A stretch of 64,000 nt of DNA from Chitinasiproducens palmae (GTDB lineage Bacteria; Pseudomonadota; Gammaproteobacteria; Burkholderiales; Burkholderiaceae): the NCBI RefSeq assembly GCF_900095735.1, contig NZ_FNLO01000008.1:186001-250000 (forward strand). The letters run 5' to 3'. The position numbers and the translations under genes were made by a program. Of this stretch, positions 10,034 to 18,971 are shown piece by piece (within the stretch, counting starts at the first letter, position 1; every line of letters starts with the position of its first letter). Below the pieces are notes generated by a model that saw only the letters and a list, made by a program, of their open reading frames with translations, searched no databases and was not told where the DNA came from.

Positions 10034-10663
10034 ATGACGCCGAAACCCAGTTCCGATCCGCATCGCCTGCGCGACGAGATTGCCCAGGCCGCCGCTCGCC
10101 TGATCGCCGAGGAAGGTCTCGACTTCGCCACCGCGAAACGCAAGGGTGCGAGACAGATCGTCGGCGAAGGCCGCATTGGCGGCGATTGGATGCCCGACAA
10201 CGAGCACGTCGAGGACGCTGTCCGCGAATACCAGTCACTCTTCCAGTCCGACACCCAACCGCAGGCGCTCGCCGCGCTACGGCAGGTGGCCGTCGCCTGG
10301 ATGCGCAAGCTGGATGCCTTCGATCCCTATGTGACGGGCGGTGTGCTGAACGGCATTGCCGGCAGCCATTCGGACATCCACCTGCAGCTGTTTTGCGACA
10401 GCAGCAAGGATGTCGCGATCTTCCTGCTCAACGAAGGCATCGACTATCAGGTCTCCGAGACCGCGCACTTCAACGGACGCGGCGACGTCGAAACCTTCAG
10501 CTTCATCGTTCGAGCCCCGGCGCCGCTCGGCCGCGCGCCGATCCACCTCTCCCTATATGACCCTCGCGACCTGCGCGGCGCGCTGAAGGCGGACGAACGT
10601 GGCAAAAGCTTGCGGGCCAATCTGAAAGGCCTGACTGATCGGATGGACGAAGAGCAGAAATGA
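10034..10663 (+). CDS. Conserved protein of unknown function; nucleotidyltransferase-like motif
   Basis: A 209-residue soluble protein that I do not recognise with confidence. The N-terminal half is helical and charged (RLIAEEGLDFATAKRKGARQI). The middle holds VLNGIAGSHSDIHLQLFCDS at about residues 110-129, whose G-S-x-S-D-x-H pattern recalls the polymerase-beta nucleotidyltransferase signature G-S-x(n)-S-D-x-D, but with His in place of the second metal-binding Asp. No membrane segment or signal peptide is seen. It is divergent from mpl, and its stop overlaps the ATG of the next gene, so the two are probably co-translated. The function is open. Confidence 0.8.
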   Translation: MTPKPSSDPHRLRDEIAQAAARLIAEEGLDFATAKRKGARQIVGEGRIGGDWMPDNEHVEDAVREYQSLFQSDTQPQALAALRQVAVAWMRKLDAFDPYVTGGVLNGIAGSHSDIHLQLFCDSSKDVAIFLLNEGIDYQVSETAHFNGRGDVETFSFIVRAPAPLGRAPIHLSLYDPRDLRGALKADERGKSLRANLKGLTDRMDEEQK

Positions 10664-11265
10664 ACGAGGGAAATGTAGCGGTGGCGCTGCCTCGGCGCTG
10701 GCTGTGCGTTGCGGCGTCGCTGCGCGACATGCTGAGGCGGGCGGTCCGGCGTACCTGGGTGCCGATGTTTGTCGCGCTCATGTGCATTGGGCTGCAAGCC
10801 AACCCAGCCAATGCGGCAGGCAGTACCGCCGCGCTTTACGAGACGACACTGAAAGACACGAGCGGCAAGCCATTCGATTTGTCTCGTCTGCGCGGCAAAA
10901 CGACCGTCGTGAATTTCTGGGCATCGTGGTGCGGGCCCTGCGTCAGGGAAATGCCGGAGCTCGCCGTGCTGAACGACCGCTATGCCGGGAAAAAAGTCGC
11001 GTTTGTTGGGATCGCCGCGGATTCCGATGCCAACGTGAAGCGTTTTCTCGGCAACGTGCGCGTCGACTATTTGATTCTAAACGCCGGCTTCGAGGGTGTC
11101 GAGTTATCGACGAAATTGGGGAATACGGTTCACGGCCTGCCATTTACCGTCGTGATAGACGAAGATGGGCAGATTTCCTATACAAAACTTGGCGCAATTT
11201 CCTCGCCGGAACTCGCGAAGGCACTCGATTCCTCGATCGCGCGCAGAAAAGACGCCAGAAGATGA
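10660..11265 (+). CDS. TlpA/ResA-family thiol-disulfide oxidoreductase
   Basis: A 201-residue exported thioredoxin-fold protein. A hydrophobic signal or anchor at about residues 33-52 ends in NPANAA. The redox active site is FWASWCGPCVREMPEL, with Cys91 and Cys94, and the cis-Pro loop is HGLPFTVVID. Such proteins reduce periplasmic disulfides, for example during cytochrome c maturation; the partner here is unknown. The ATG at 10660 overlaps the upstream stop; the ATG at 10729 would give a more conventional signal peptide. Its second half is visibly richer in A/T than its neighbours. Confidence 0.88.
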   Translation: MNEGNVAVALPRRWLCVAASLRDMLRRAVRRTWVPMFVALMCIGLQANPANAAGSTAALYETTLKDTSGKPFDLSRLRGKTTVVNFWASWCGPCVREMPELAVLNDRYAGKKVAFVGIAADSDANVKRFLGNVRVDYLILNAGFEGVELSTKLGNTVHGLPFTVVIDEDGQISYTKLGAISSPELAKALDSSIARRKDARR

Positions 11266-11340
11266 CGGTTTTTGGCATTTTGCTAGACAATCGCCATGAC
11301 GCGGCGGTAAAGTCGCGCAACTTCGTCAGCGCCCGCATTC

Positions 11341-11787
11341 ATGCCGCACCGCTTACTGGTCATCCATGGGCCCAACCTGAATCTGCTCGGTAGGCGCGAG
11401 CCGCAGGTCTATGGGCACACCACGCTCGCTGATATCGACGCGCGACTGCAGACGCTTGCTCACACGCAGGGCGTCGCGCTGTCCACGTTTCAGAGCAACC
11501 ACGAAGGCGCATTGGTTGATCGAATCCAGCAAGCGGCCGACGAGGGGGTCGGGTTCATCATTATCAATCCGGCCGCCTACACCCATACCAGCGTCGCGAT
11601 GGTCGACGCGCTGAGTGGTGTCGCCATCCCGTTCGTCGAGGTCCATCTGTCGAACGTGCATGGCCGGGAATCGTTTCGCCAGCATTCGTACTTTTCGGCG
11701 AAGGCACGCGCGGTGCTCGCAGGCTTTGGCGCCCGCGGCTATGAATTCGCCTTGCAATACGCGATCGAGCAGCTTGCCGCCGCCTGA
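11341..11787 (+). CDS. aroQ: 3-dehydroquinate dehydratase, type II
   Basis: A 148-residue type II dehydroquinase of the shikimate pathway. The N-terminus has [21 protein letters not shown], with the active-site Arg and Tyr on the flexible lid. Later motifs are [34 protein letters not shown] with the catalytic His region, and [17 protein letters not shown]. The length is typical. It precedes accB by 60 bases, the usual aroQ-accB-accC arrangement in this lineage. The 75-base gap after the TlpA-type gene is A/T-rich and could hold a promoter. Confidence 0.95.
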   Translation: MPHRLLVIHGPNLNLLGRREPQVYGHTTLADIDARLQTLAHTQGVALSTFQSNHEGALVDRIQQAADEGVGFIIINPAAYTHTSVAMVDALSGVAIPFVEVHLSNVHGRESFRQHSYFSAKARAVLAGFGARGYEFALQYAIEQLAAA

Positions 11788-11847
11788 GCGGCCATCGGCC
11801 GTCGCGCCAGCCACGACGACTTGCATCAAAGACTTTGGGAGCGTCCT

Positions 11848-12291
11848 ATGGACCTGAGAAAACTGAAAACGTTGATCGACCTGGTTGCCGAATCGGGCAT
11901 CTCGGAACTGGAAGTCACTGAAGGCGATGGCCGCGTGCGCATCGTCAAGAACGTCGCGCCGTCGGCTGCGCCGGTCGCCGCGCCGGCCGCGCAGCCAGTG
12001 GTGGCGGCCGCACCGGCACCCGCCGCCGCGCCGGAAGCCGCCGCCGCCGCGCCGTCGGGCCACGCCGTGACGTCGCCGATGGTCGGAACCTTCTACCGCG
12101 CACCGTCGCCGGGCGCCGATGCCTTCGTCCAGGTGGGCGATACGGTCAAGGAAGGCCAGACACTGTGCATCATCGAAGCGATGAAGCTGCTCAACGAGAT
12201 CGAATCGGACAAGGCAGGCGTCGTGAAGGAGATCCTGATCGAGAACGGCCAGGCTGTCGAATACGGCCAGCCGCTGTTCGTGATCGGCTGA
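11848..12291 (+). CDS. accB: Biotin carboxyl carrier protein of acetyl-CoA carboxylase
   Basis: A 147-residue BCCP. An N-terminal helix region ([17 protein letters not shown]) is joined by an Ala/Pro-rich linker at about residues 37-70 to the biotinyl domain. The biotinylation site is [10 protein letters not shown], with the modified lysine at residue 113. It carries the carboxylated biotin between AccC and the carboxyltransferase in fatty-acid synthesis. The ATG at 11848 matches the family N-terminus. accC follows 129 bases later, so the two are probably co-transcribed. Confidence 0.97.
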   Translation: MDLRKLKTLIDLVAESGISELEVTEGDGRVRIVKNVAPSAAPVAAPAAQPVVAAAPAPAAAPEAAAAAPSGHAVTSPMVGTFYRAPSPGADAFVQVGDTVKEGQTLCIIEAMKLLNEIESDKAGVVKEILIENGQAVEYGQPLFVIG

Positions 12292-12420
12292 TAGCGTGCC
12301 GCGCAGGCGCGGCTGGCGGCGCGACGCGAACAGCCTCGCGCGCCGGTCCCTGCTCCCCAGACGCTGAGCCGGCGGCCATGCCCGGACCGGTGCGGTGTCC
12401 TACCGCCTTTTTCTGAAGCC

Positions 12421-13797
12421 ATGTTTGAAAAAATCCTGATTGCCAATCGCGGCGAGATCGCCCTGCGCATCCAGCGCGCATGCCGCGAGCTCGGCGTGAA
12501 AACCGTCGTCGTGTACTCCGAGGCGGACAAGGAAGCGAAATACGTTCGCCTGGCCGACGAAGCGGTCTGCATCGGCCCGGCGCCGTCGAACCTCAGCTAC
12601 CTGAACATGCCCGCGCTGATCAGCGCGGCCGAGGTCACCGACGCGGAAGCCATCCACCCGGGCTACGGCTTCCTGTCGGAGAATGCGGACTTCTGCGAGC
12701 GCGTCGAACGCTCCGGCTTCACCTTCATCGGCCCGCGGGCGGAGACGATCCGCATGATGGGCGACAAGGTCACCGCCAAGCAGACCATGATCAAGACGGG
12801 CGTGCCCTGCGTGCCCGGTTCCGACGGCGCCCTGCCCGACGACCCGAAGGAGATCGTCAAGATCGCCCGTCAGGTCGGCTACCCGGTCATCATCAAGGCG
12901 GCCGGCGGCGGCGGTGGCCGCGGCATGCGGGTGGTCCACACGGAAGCCGCGCTGATCAACGCGGTGAACATGACCCGCGAGGAAGCCGGCCGCGCGTTCG
13001 GCAACCCGCAGGTCTACATGGAGAAGTTCCTCGAGAACCCGCGCCATATCGAGATCCAGGTGCTTGCCGACTCGTTCCGCAACGCGGTGTGGCTCGGTGA
13101 ACGCGACTGCTCGATGCAGCGTCGGCACCAGAAGGTGATCGAGGAAGCGCCGGCGCCGAACATCGCACGACGCCTGCTCGACCGGATCGGCGACCGCTGC
13201 GCCGACGCCTGCAAGAAGATGGGCTATGTCGGCGCGGGCACGTTCGAATTCCTGTACGAGAACAACGAGTTCTATTTCATCGAAATGAACACGCGCGTGC
13301 AGGTCGAGCACCCGGTCTCGGAACTGATCACTGGCGTGGACATCGTCAAGGAACAGATCCGCATCGCCGCGGGCGAGCGCCTCGCATTCAAGCAGCGCGA
13401 CATCCAGCTGCGCGGTCATGCGATCGAGTGCCGCATCAATGCGGAAGATCCGTTCAAGTTCGTCCCATCGCCCGGCCGCATCACGTCGTGGCATCCGCCC
13501 GGCGGCCCTGGCGTACGCGTCGATTCGCACGTGTACGACGGCTATTTCGTGCCGCCGCACTACGATTCGATGATCGGCAAGGTCATCACGCACGGCCCGG
13601 ACCGCGACACGGCGATCCGCCGGATGCGCAACGCGTTGGCGGAGATGGTGGTCGAAGGCATCAAGACCAACATTCCGCTGCACCGCGAACTGATGGTCGA
13701 CGGCAACTTCGTCGAAGGCGGCACCAGCATCCACTACCTGGAAGAACGACTCGCCGAAAAGGCCCAGACCAAGGCTGGCGCGACGAACGGGAGCTGA
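12421..13797 (+). CDS. accC: Biotin carboxylase subunit of acetyl-CoA carboxylase
   Basis: A 458-residue ATP-grasp enzyme that carboxylates the biotin on AccB. The N-terminus is [17 protein letters not shown]. The glycine-rich ATP lid is [16 protein letters not shown] around residue 160, followed by [13 protein letters not shown] and [10 protein letters not shown]. The catalytic block [20 protein letters not shown] lies near residue 285, and [11 protein letters not shown] follows. The length is standard. prmA begins 2 bases after the accC stop, so both are probably read from one message. Confidence 0.97.
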   Translation: MFEKILIANRGEIALRIQRACRELGVKTVVVYSEADKEAKYVRLADEAVCIGPAPSNLSYLNMPALISAAEVTDAEAIHPGYGFLSENADFCERVERSGFTFIGPRAETIRMMGDKVTAKQTMIKTGVPCVPGSDGALPDDPKEIVKIARQVGYPVIIKAAGGGGGRGMRVVHTEAALINAVNMTREEAGRAFGNPQVYMEKFLENPRHIEIQVLADSFRNAVWLGERDCSMQRRHQKVIEEAPAPNIARRLLDRIGDRCADACKKMGYVGAGTFEFLYENNEFYFIEMNTRVQVEHPVSELITGVDIVKEQIRIAAGERLAFKQRDIQLRGHAIECRINAEDPFKFVPSPGRITSWHPPGGPGVRVDSHVYDGYFVPPHYDSMIGKVITHGPDRDTAIRRMRNALAEMVVEGIKTNIPLHRELMVDGNFVEGGTSIHYLEERLAEKAQTKAGATNGS

Positions 13798-13799
13798 AC

Positions 13800-14744
13800 A
13801 TGTCGGCCGATCAGGTATCCGGCGCCGCGCCGGCGCTGCATTTCAACGAACTCGTCGCGCTGGTCTCGCGCGACGAGGGCGAAGCGCTGTCCGACGCGCT
13901 GCTGGACGCCGGTGCACTGTCGGTCTCGGTCGAGGACGCCGACGCCGACACGCCGGACGAGCAGCCGATGTTCGGCGAGCCGGGCCTGACCCCCGAGCGA
14001 ACGGCGTGGCGCCACTCGCGCGTCATCGCGCTGTTTGCCGGCGACGCGGATCCGCTCGCCACGCTGGACGAGGCCTGCGCGGCCAACGGCCTGGTGGTGC
14101 CCGAATCGCGTGAAATCCGGCAAGTGGCCGATCAGGACTGGGTACGGCTGACGCAGTCGCAATTCGATCCGATCCGGATCGGCGAACGCATCTGGGTCGT
14201 ACCGTCGTGGCACGACGCGCCCGAGTCCGATGCGCTGGTGCTGGAGCTCGATCCTGGCCTGGCATTCGGCACCGGCAGCCACCCGACCACGCGGCTGTGC
14301 ATGGAATGGCTTGAGCAGACCGTGCAAGCAGGCGTCGACGTGCTGGACTACGGCTGTGGCTCGGGCATTCTCGCGATCCTTGCCGCGCGCTGCGGCGCCG
14401 GCGAAGTGGTCGGCATCGACATCGACCCGCAGGCCGTCCAGGCGGCGCGGGACAATGCGTCGCGCAACCGTGTCGACGCGCATTTTGGCCTGCCGGAAGC
14501 TTGTCCGGACCGGACCTATCCGATCGTCGTCGCCAACATCCTGTCGAACCCGCTCAAGGTCCTTGCCGCGATGCTGTGCGCCCGCGTTGCACCGGGTGGG
14601 CGGATCGCGCTGTCAGGCGTGCTGGCGCGTCAGGCCGAAGAAGTGGCGGCCGCCTACGCACCGTTCATCGCGCTGAGCGTCTGGCGCGAGCACGAGGGGT
14701 GGGTGTGCCTGAGCGGCGTCAAAGCGGACGAGCGGCAGGCCTGA
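13800..14744 (+). CDS. prmA: Ribosomal protein L11 methyltransferase
   Basis: A 314-residue S-adenosylmethionine-dependent enzyme that methylates ribosomal protein L11. The N-terminal domain ([19 protein letters not shown]) recognises the substrate. The methyltransferase domain has [20 protein letters not shown] near residue 150, motif [21 protein letters not shown] and motif [22 protein letters not shown]. The ATG at 13800 lies immediately after accC and has the expected N-terminus; the frame is open further upstream inside accC, but that part is a shadow. Confidence 0.95.
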   Translation: MSADQVSGAAPALHFNELVALVSRDEGEALSDALLDAGALSVSVEDADADTPDEQPMFGEPGLTPERTAWRHSRVIALFAGDADPLATLDEACAANGLVVPESREIRQVADQDWVRLTQSQFDPIRIGERIWVVPSWHDAPESDALVLELDPGLAFGTGSHPTTRLCMEWLEQTVQAGVDVLDYGCGSGILAILAARCGAGEVVGIDIDPQAVQAARDNASRNRVDAHFGLPEACPDRTYPIVVANILSNPLKVLAAMLCARVAPGGRIALSGVLARQAEEVAAAYAPFIALSVWREHEGWVCLSGVKADERQA

Positions 14745-14790
14745 CCGGCTCGGTCGGCGGCCGGTTGCCGGTTACCGACCGGCCCGCCGA

Positions 14791-14823
14791 CGGAACCGGC
14801 GCGGAACCGGCGCGGAATCGGCT
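14791..14823. repeat. Three tandem 11-bp units between prmA and tpx
   Basis: Two exact copies of cggaaccggcg are followed by a third that differs at two positions. They sit in the 148-base spacer upstream of tpx and are not part of a hairpin with a T-run. Confidence 0.85.
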
Positions 14824-14892
14824 GGCGCACGGCGGCGGCTGTTTTTTGGGACAATGCTTGGCAATCCTCCCCTCTCGAAACAGGAGCGTTGC

Positions 14893-15393
14893 ATGAGTCA
14901 GGTCACCCTCGCAGGCAATCCGGTCAACGTCGACGGCACCTTCCCCGCCGTGGGCACGCAAGCGCCCGCGTTCACGCTGACTGGCGCCAAGCTCAACGAC
15001 GTGCGGCTCGACGACTTCGCGGGCAAGCGCAAGGTGCTCAACATCGTACCGAGCCTCGACACGCCGACCTGCGCCACGTCCACCCGCAAGTTCAATCAAT
15101 CGGCCGCCACCCGCGACAACGTCGCCGTGCTCGTGATTTCGGGCGACCTGCCGTTCGCCGCCTCGCGTTTCTGCACGACCGAAGGTCTGGAGAATGTCGT
15201 AACGCTGTCGACCTTCCGCAGCGCCGGCTTTGCGCGCGACTATGGCGTTGCGCTCAGCGACGGGCCGCTCGCCGGTCTCACCGCGCGCGCAGTGGTCGTG
15301 CTCGACGAAAACGATCAGGTCGTGCACAGTCAGCTGGTTGGCGAAATCAAGAACGAGCCCGATTACGACGCGGCACTCGCGGCGCTCGGCTGA
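14893..15393 (+). CDS. tpx: Thiol peroxidase (atypical 2-Cys peroxiredoxin)
   Basis: A 166-residue peroxiredoxin of the Tpx group, which reduces hydroperoxides using thioredoxin. The peroxidatic Cys60 is in [15 protein letters not shown] and the resolving Cys94 is in [12 protein letters not shown], the spacing expected for an atypical 2-Cys enzyme. The ATG at 14893 is preceded by AGGAG at proper distance (acaggagcgttgc). The frame extends 13 codons upstream to 14854 but lacks a ribosome site there. It appears to be transcribed on its own from the upstream spacer. Confidence 0.95.
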   Translation: MSQVTLAGNPVNVDGTFPAVGTQAPAFTLTGAKLNDVRLDDFAGKRKVLNIVPSLDTPTCATSTRKFNQSAATRDNVAVLVISGDLPFAASRFCTTEGLENVVTLSTFRSAGFARDYGVALSDGPLAGLTARAVVVLDENDQVVHSQLVGEIKNEPDYDAALAALG

Positions 15394-15537
15394 GTCGCGG
15401 CGACGCGTGCATGGCAGGGCACACGCCGGCTCGATTTCTAAAGCGCCTTCTGAGAGGCGCTGTCTTCAAGGCGCCTGCCGCCACTTCGTTCATCCGCCGA
15501 CGCGCGCGACGCGTCGCACCTCGACAGGACACTCACC

Positions 15538-16479
15538 TTGGCTGCGCTGATCTGCGGTTCCCTCGCCTACGACTCTCTCTCCCTTTTCGAGGGACGTTTC
15601 CGGGATCACATCCTCCCGGACCAGATGCACATTCTCAACGTCAGCTTCCTGGTGCCCACCATGCGCCGCGAGTTCGGTGGCTGCGCGGGCAACATCGCCT
15701 ACGGCCTGAACCTGCTCGGCGGCGATGCCCGCATCATGGCCACGGTGGGCGAGACCGATGCCAAAGCGTATCTCGACCATCTCGACAGTCTGGGGCTACG
15801 CCGCGATCATGTACGGGTGATCCCGGGCCAGAACACCGCGCAGGCGTCGGTGATGAGCGATCTGGAGAACAATCAGATCACCTCCTTCCATCCGGGCGCG
15901 ATGATGTTCTCCCACCAGAACCGGATCGCCGACGTCGCGCGTGAAGACATCCGCATCGCGATCGTCGCGCCGGACGGGCCCGACGGCATGCGCAGCCACT
16001 GTGCCGGCCTCGCCGAGGCGGGCATACCGTTTATCTTCGACCCGGGCCAGGGCCTGCCACTGTTCGATGGCGCCACGCTGCGCACGATGATCGAGCAGAG
16101 CACCTACCTGACGGTCAACGATTACGAGTCGAAGCTGCTGGCCGACAAAACCGGGCTGAGCGAGCGCGAGATTGCCGAACGCGTGCAGGCGCTGGTCGTG
16201 ACACGCGGTGCGGAGGGCTCGCAGATCCACCACCGTGGCGAGGTCATCGACATTCCCGCGGTGAAGCCGGCTGGCGTGGTCGACCCGACCGGCTGCGGCG
16301 ATGCATTCCGTGGCGGACTGTTGTACGGCATCGAGCAGGGCTTCGACTGGCCGACGTCGGGGCGGCTCGCCAGCCTGATGGGCGCGCTGAAGATCGCGCA
16401 GAAAGGCCCCCAGACCTATCACGCCACGCCGGCGGAAGTGGCCGAAGCGTTCGAACAGGCATTCGGCTATCGTTACTGA
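15538..16479 (+). CDS. PfkB-family carbohydrate/nucleoside kinase
   Basis: A 313-residue ribokinase-fold kinase. It shows the family glycine block EFGGCAGNIAYGLNLLGGDA near residue 40 and the C-terminal signature VDPTGCGDAFRGGLLYGIE around residue 242, with the catalytic Asp. The substrate cannot be read from sequence; adenosine kinase-like members of this group are common in betaproteobacteria. The likely start is TTG at 15538, preceded by gacaggac; no ATG fits the family N-terminus ALICGSLAYDS. It lies in the same direction as tpx, 144 bases downstream. Confidence 0.88.
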   Translation: MAALICGSLAYDSLSLFEGRFRDHILPDQMHILNVSFLVPTMRREFGGCAGNIAYGLNLLGGDARIMATVGETDAKAYLDHLDSLGLRRDHVRVIPGQNTAQASVMSDLENNQITSFHPGAMMFSHQNRIADVAREDIRIAIVAPDGPDGMRSHCAGLAEAGIPFIFDPGQGLPLFDGATLRTMIEQSTYLTVNDYESKLLADKTGLSEREIAERVQALVVTRGAEGSQIHHRGEVIDIPAVKPAGVVDPTGCGDAFRGGLLYGIEQGFDWPTSGRLASLMGALKIAQKGPQTYHATPAEVAEAFEQAFGYRY

Positions 16480-16644
16480 TTATGACGGCGAGCGTGTAAG
16501 GGGTATCCGCTTGGCGGGAAACACTTTGGCCCTTAGCGCCTTTTTGTTATAACCCTATATATCGCACATCGCCGTGTGTTCCGTCCGGCGAACCCGCTTC
16601 GAGCCGCGTTCGCGAGACCGGATAATGGAAGGAGAGGAATGATG

Positions 16645-17121
16645 ATGAAAGGGATTCGTGTCACCGCGGTGGCTTCGCTCACCGCGACATTGCTGATCAT
16701 GCAGGGCTGTTCCACCATGGGTGGCTCGCCCGACGTCTACACCGTGTCCCAGGCGCAGCGCGAACAAACGGTGCGCATGGCAACAGTCGAAAGCGTGCGC
16801 GCGGTGCGTATCGACACGTCGAACGGCGGCACGAGCGCGCTCGGCGCGATCGGCGGCGGCGCGATCGGCGCGGTCGCCGGCAGCGCGATCGGCGGCGGCC
16901 GTGGCTCGTTGCTGACGGGCATCGTCGGCGGCATTGCCGGCGCACTGGCCGGCAACGCGGTCGAGCGCGGCATGGAGACCAGCAACGGGCTGGAAATCAC
17001 CGTGCGCCTCGACAACGGCGAAGTGCGTGCGATTTCGCAGGCCGCCGGCGGTGAAGTGTTCCAGGCGGGCGAACGTGTCCGACTGCTGTCGAGTGGTGGC
17101 ATCACGCGTGTGACCCACTGA
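16645..17121 (+). CDS. Glycine-zipper outer-membrane lipoprotein (SlyB-like)
   Basis: A 158-residue lipoprotein. The signal peptide ends in a lipobox-like LIMQGC, so Cys22 would be the lipidated residue. A glycine-zipper region (ALGAIGGGAIGAVAGSAIGG and on to about residue 115) has the small-residue periodicity of the SlyB/Pcp family. The tail contains ITVRLDNGEVRAISQ. Three ATG codons lie in a row at 16639, 16642 and 16645; the third has the best distance from the ggagagg ribosome site. The family helps envelope integrity; the specific role here is inferred. A strong terminator follows. Confidence 0.88.
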   Translation: MKGIRVTAVASLTATLLIMQGCSTMGGSPDVYTVSQAQREQTVRMATVESVRAVRIDTSNGGTSALGAIGGGAIGAVAGSAIGGGRGSLLTGIVGGIAGALAGNAVERGMETSNGLEITVRLDNGEVRAISQAAGGEVFQAGERVRLLSSGGITRVTH

Positions 17122-17138
17122 CGCGCGCTCGACACGGC

Positions 17139-17174
17139 AAACAAAAACGGTCGCCTCGGCGACCGTTTTTGTTT
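17139..17174. terminator. Two-way rho-independent terminator
   Basis: A perfect 17-base inverted repeat (aaacaaaaacggtcgcc and its complement) meets at a tight loop. The arms end in T-rich stretches on both strands. It sits between the lipoprotein gene (plus) and the histone-like gene (minus) and can stop both. Confidence 0.93.
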
Positions 17175-17217
17175 CCAGATCCGGGCAGCCGTCGCGATGA
17201 CCGGCCGCCAAGCCGAC

Positions 17218-18519
17218 TCAGGGCTTGGTCGTCGGGAACGGCCAGGCGGCGGTCGGGTTCAACGAAGTCTTGATCTTCGTCTCGGCGGCCGGCGCCGACG
17301 TCGACTCCTTCACATCGGCCGTCGCCGCTGGCGCTGCCGGCGCCGCATCGGCAGCGGGCGCATCGTTCGCCGCGCTGGTGCGGGTGGTGGCGCGCTTGCT
17401 GGGTGCCTTGCGGGTCGGCGCAGCGGCGGACTTCTCTGTCGGACGCGCTGCGTCGGCAGCCGTATCCGCACCGCGCGCGGTCTTGCTGGTCGTCGACTTG
17501 GCCGACTTCGCCGGCGCGGTGGCGGACGCGCCCGTGTCGGTCGACTTCAACGCAGTCTTGGCGGACGCCGTCGCGTTCTTGCTGGCAGGCGCCTCGCTGG
17601 CCGGTGCCGCTTTCTTCGCCGGTACGGCCTTCTTGGCCGGCGCCGCCTTCTTCGCGGGCACCGCCTTCTTGGCAGCCGGTGCCTTCTTCGCGGGCGCGGC
17701 CTTCTTGGCAGCCGCCTTCTTCGCCGGCGCGGCCTGCTTTGTGGCTTGCTTCGTGGCTTGCGTTGCCGAGCTTGTCGTGGCCTTCTTCGCCGACACGCCG
17801 GTGCGCGCTGACGTCGTGTTTGCGGTCTTCCGCGCCGACGCGGTCTTGCCCGCGGCGCTGGCGCTCTTGGCGCCGGCGCGCGTTGCCGTCGTCTTCGACG
17901 TGGCCTTCGTGCCGACAGCCGTCTTGCCGGCCGGCTTCGCGGTAGCCTTGGTGGTCGACTTCGCCGTGCTCTTGGCGCCGGTCTTGGCGCCGGTCTTGGC
18001 GCCGGTCTTGGTGGCGCTGGTCGTGGCCGCACGCTTGCTGGCGGCCGTGGCGGTCTTGCTCGCGCCTGCCGTCTTGGCGGCGCCGGTCGCGCGGCTTGCG
18101 CTGCGGCTGCTGCCCGCGTCGGTGGTCTTCTTTGCGGCGCGGCTGGTCGTGGCACGCTTGGCGGCAGCCGTCTTCGCGGCAGCGCGCTGGCTACCGCTGG
18201 CAGCCGTTCCAGCGTTCTTGTTGGCAGCCTGTTTCGCTGCGCCGGTCCGGCCTGCGGCGGCGGTCGCGCGCGTGGTCGTCTTGGTTGCGCCGTTGGTAGC
18301 GCTCTTGCCGGTGGTCTTGCTGGCGCTCTTGGTGGCGGTCGTCGTGGTGCTCTTCGTGGCGCTCCGGGCCGTGCCGGTCGTCTTGCCGGCCGCGGCGGTC
18401 TTGCGCGCGCTTGCCGGCGCGGCCGCCTTCGTGGCGGTCTTGCTGGTGGTGGGACGGGCCTTCTTTTCTGCCGGCTTCGCAGCAGCCGTTTTGGTCGCGG
18501 CTTTCTTGGCGGTTGCCAT
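17218..18519 (-). CDS. Histone H1-like nucleoid protein, expanded Ala/Lys/Thr-rich form
   Basis: From the ATG at 18519 (MATAKKAATKTAAAKPAEKK) this is 433 residues made almost wholly of Ala, Lys, Thr, Ser and Arg. AKKA and TGAK-type units and a PAKKA array are plain to see. It ends in a non-repetitive tail, KIKTSLNPTAAWPFPTTKP, of the kind seen on Burkholderia/Bordetella H1-like proteins (BpH1/HctB type). Such proteins bind DNA through lysine-rich repeats. Known betaproteobacterial members I recall are near 200 residues, so this one looks expanded. An exact translation start is supported by the aaggagaac ribosome site. The opposite strand is also open over most of this length, an effect of composition. 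Confidence 0.88.
   Translation of the reverse strand: MATAKKAATKTAAAKPAEKKARPTTSKTATKAAAPASARKTAAAGKTTGTARSATKSTTTTATKSASKTTGKSATNGATKTTTRATAAAGRTGAAKQAANKNAGTAASGSQRAAAKTAAAKRATTSRAAKKTTDAGSSRSASRATGAAKTAGASKTATAASKRAATTSATKTGAKTGAKTGAKSTAKSTTKATAKPAGKTAVGTKATSKTTATRAGAKSASAAGKTASARKTANTTSARTGVSAKKATTSSATQATKQATKQAAPAKKAAAKKAAPAKKAPAAKKAVPAKKAAPAKKAVPAKKAAPASEAPASKNATASAKTALKSTDTGASATAPAKSAKSTTSKTARGADTAADAARPTEKSAAAPTRKAPSKRATTRTSAANDAPAADAAPAAPAATADVKESTSAPAAETKIKTSLNPTAAWPFPTTKP
17969..18016. repeat. Four tandem 12-bp units inside the histone-like gene
   Basis: Units of gtcttggcgccg (first and last slightly altered) encode the GAKTGAKTGAK stretch of the protein. Two units are identical, which suggests recent duplication. 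Confidence 0.9.
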
Positions 18520-18971
18520 CTTGTTCTCCTTCAGTTGTCGGATGAGGACGGTCGGATCGGGCGAGAAACACTGTGCTGCGTGCACCGGGCGTTCACCCGG
18601 CCGTGCGTCCGGCACCGCCACGCCGCGCAGTCGCGGACGGGGCTGACAGCTTTGGTGTCGGGGAAACGAGCAACGCACCGGACCACGCATGGCACCGGTG
18701 CGTTGCTCGAATTCGTGTGTCGATCGCTCTCGATGCCGCCAGGCACCGCGCGTGCGCGGCTCCGGCGAGACGATGCGGGACCGAAATACGCGGCATCTCG
18801 AACGGGGCGCGCGCGCCGCGCCGCAGGCGCGGCATCGCGCCGGCGCCGTGCTTCGTCGAGAGCGGCATTGCAGCCGCGAGATGCATCGTGCATTGCCGGG
18901 TGGCTATCACAGTCGGGCAGTTGGTCGATTGACGGCATGCGCCATCCTTATCCGAGACCCAAAAGCAAGTG
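18520..18971. other. Spacer between nrdB and the histone-like gene
   Basis: 452 bases without a credible gene. It must hold the histone-like gene promoter near 18520-18620 and the 3' end of the nrdB transcript. The only clear structure is the 15-bp inverted repeat at 18667-18709. Confidence 0.7.
18667..18709. terminator. 15-bp inverted repeat, possible nrdB terminator
   Basis: cgagcaacgcaccgg pairs perfectly with ccggtgcgttgctcg across a 13-base loop. Read on the minus strand it is downstream of nrdB and followed by only a short T-run (gtttcccc), so intrinsic termination is plausible but weak. Confidence 0.5.

Noticed and set aside
17225-18646. A 473-residue plus-strand frame opposite the histone-like gene
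   Set aside because: It is hydrophobic Ala/Val/Phe-rich nonsense that mirrors the Lys/Ala codons of the minus-strand gene. The minus-strand gene has the ribosome site and the conserved tail.
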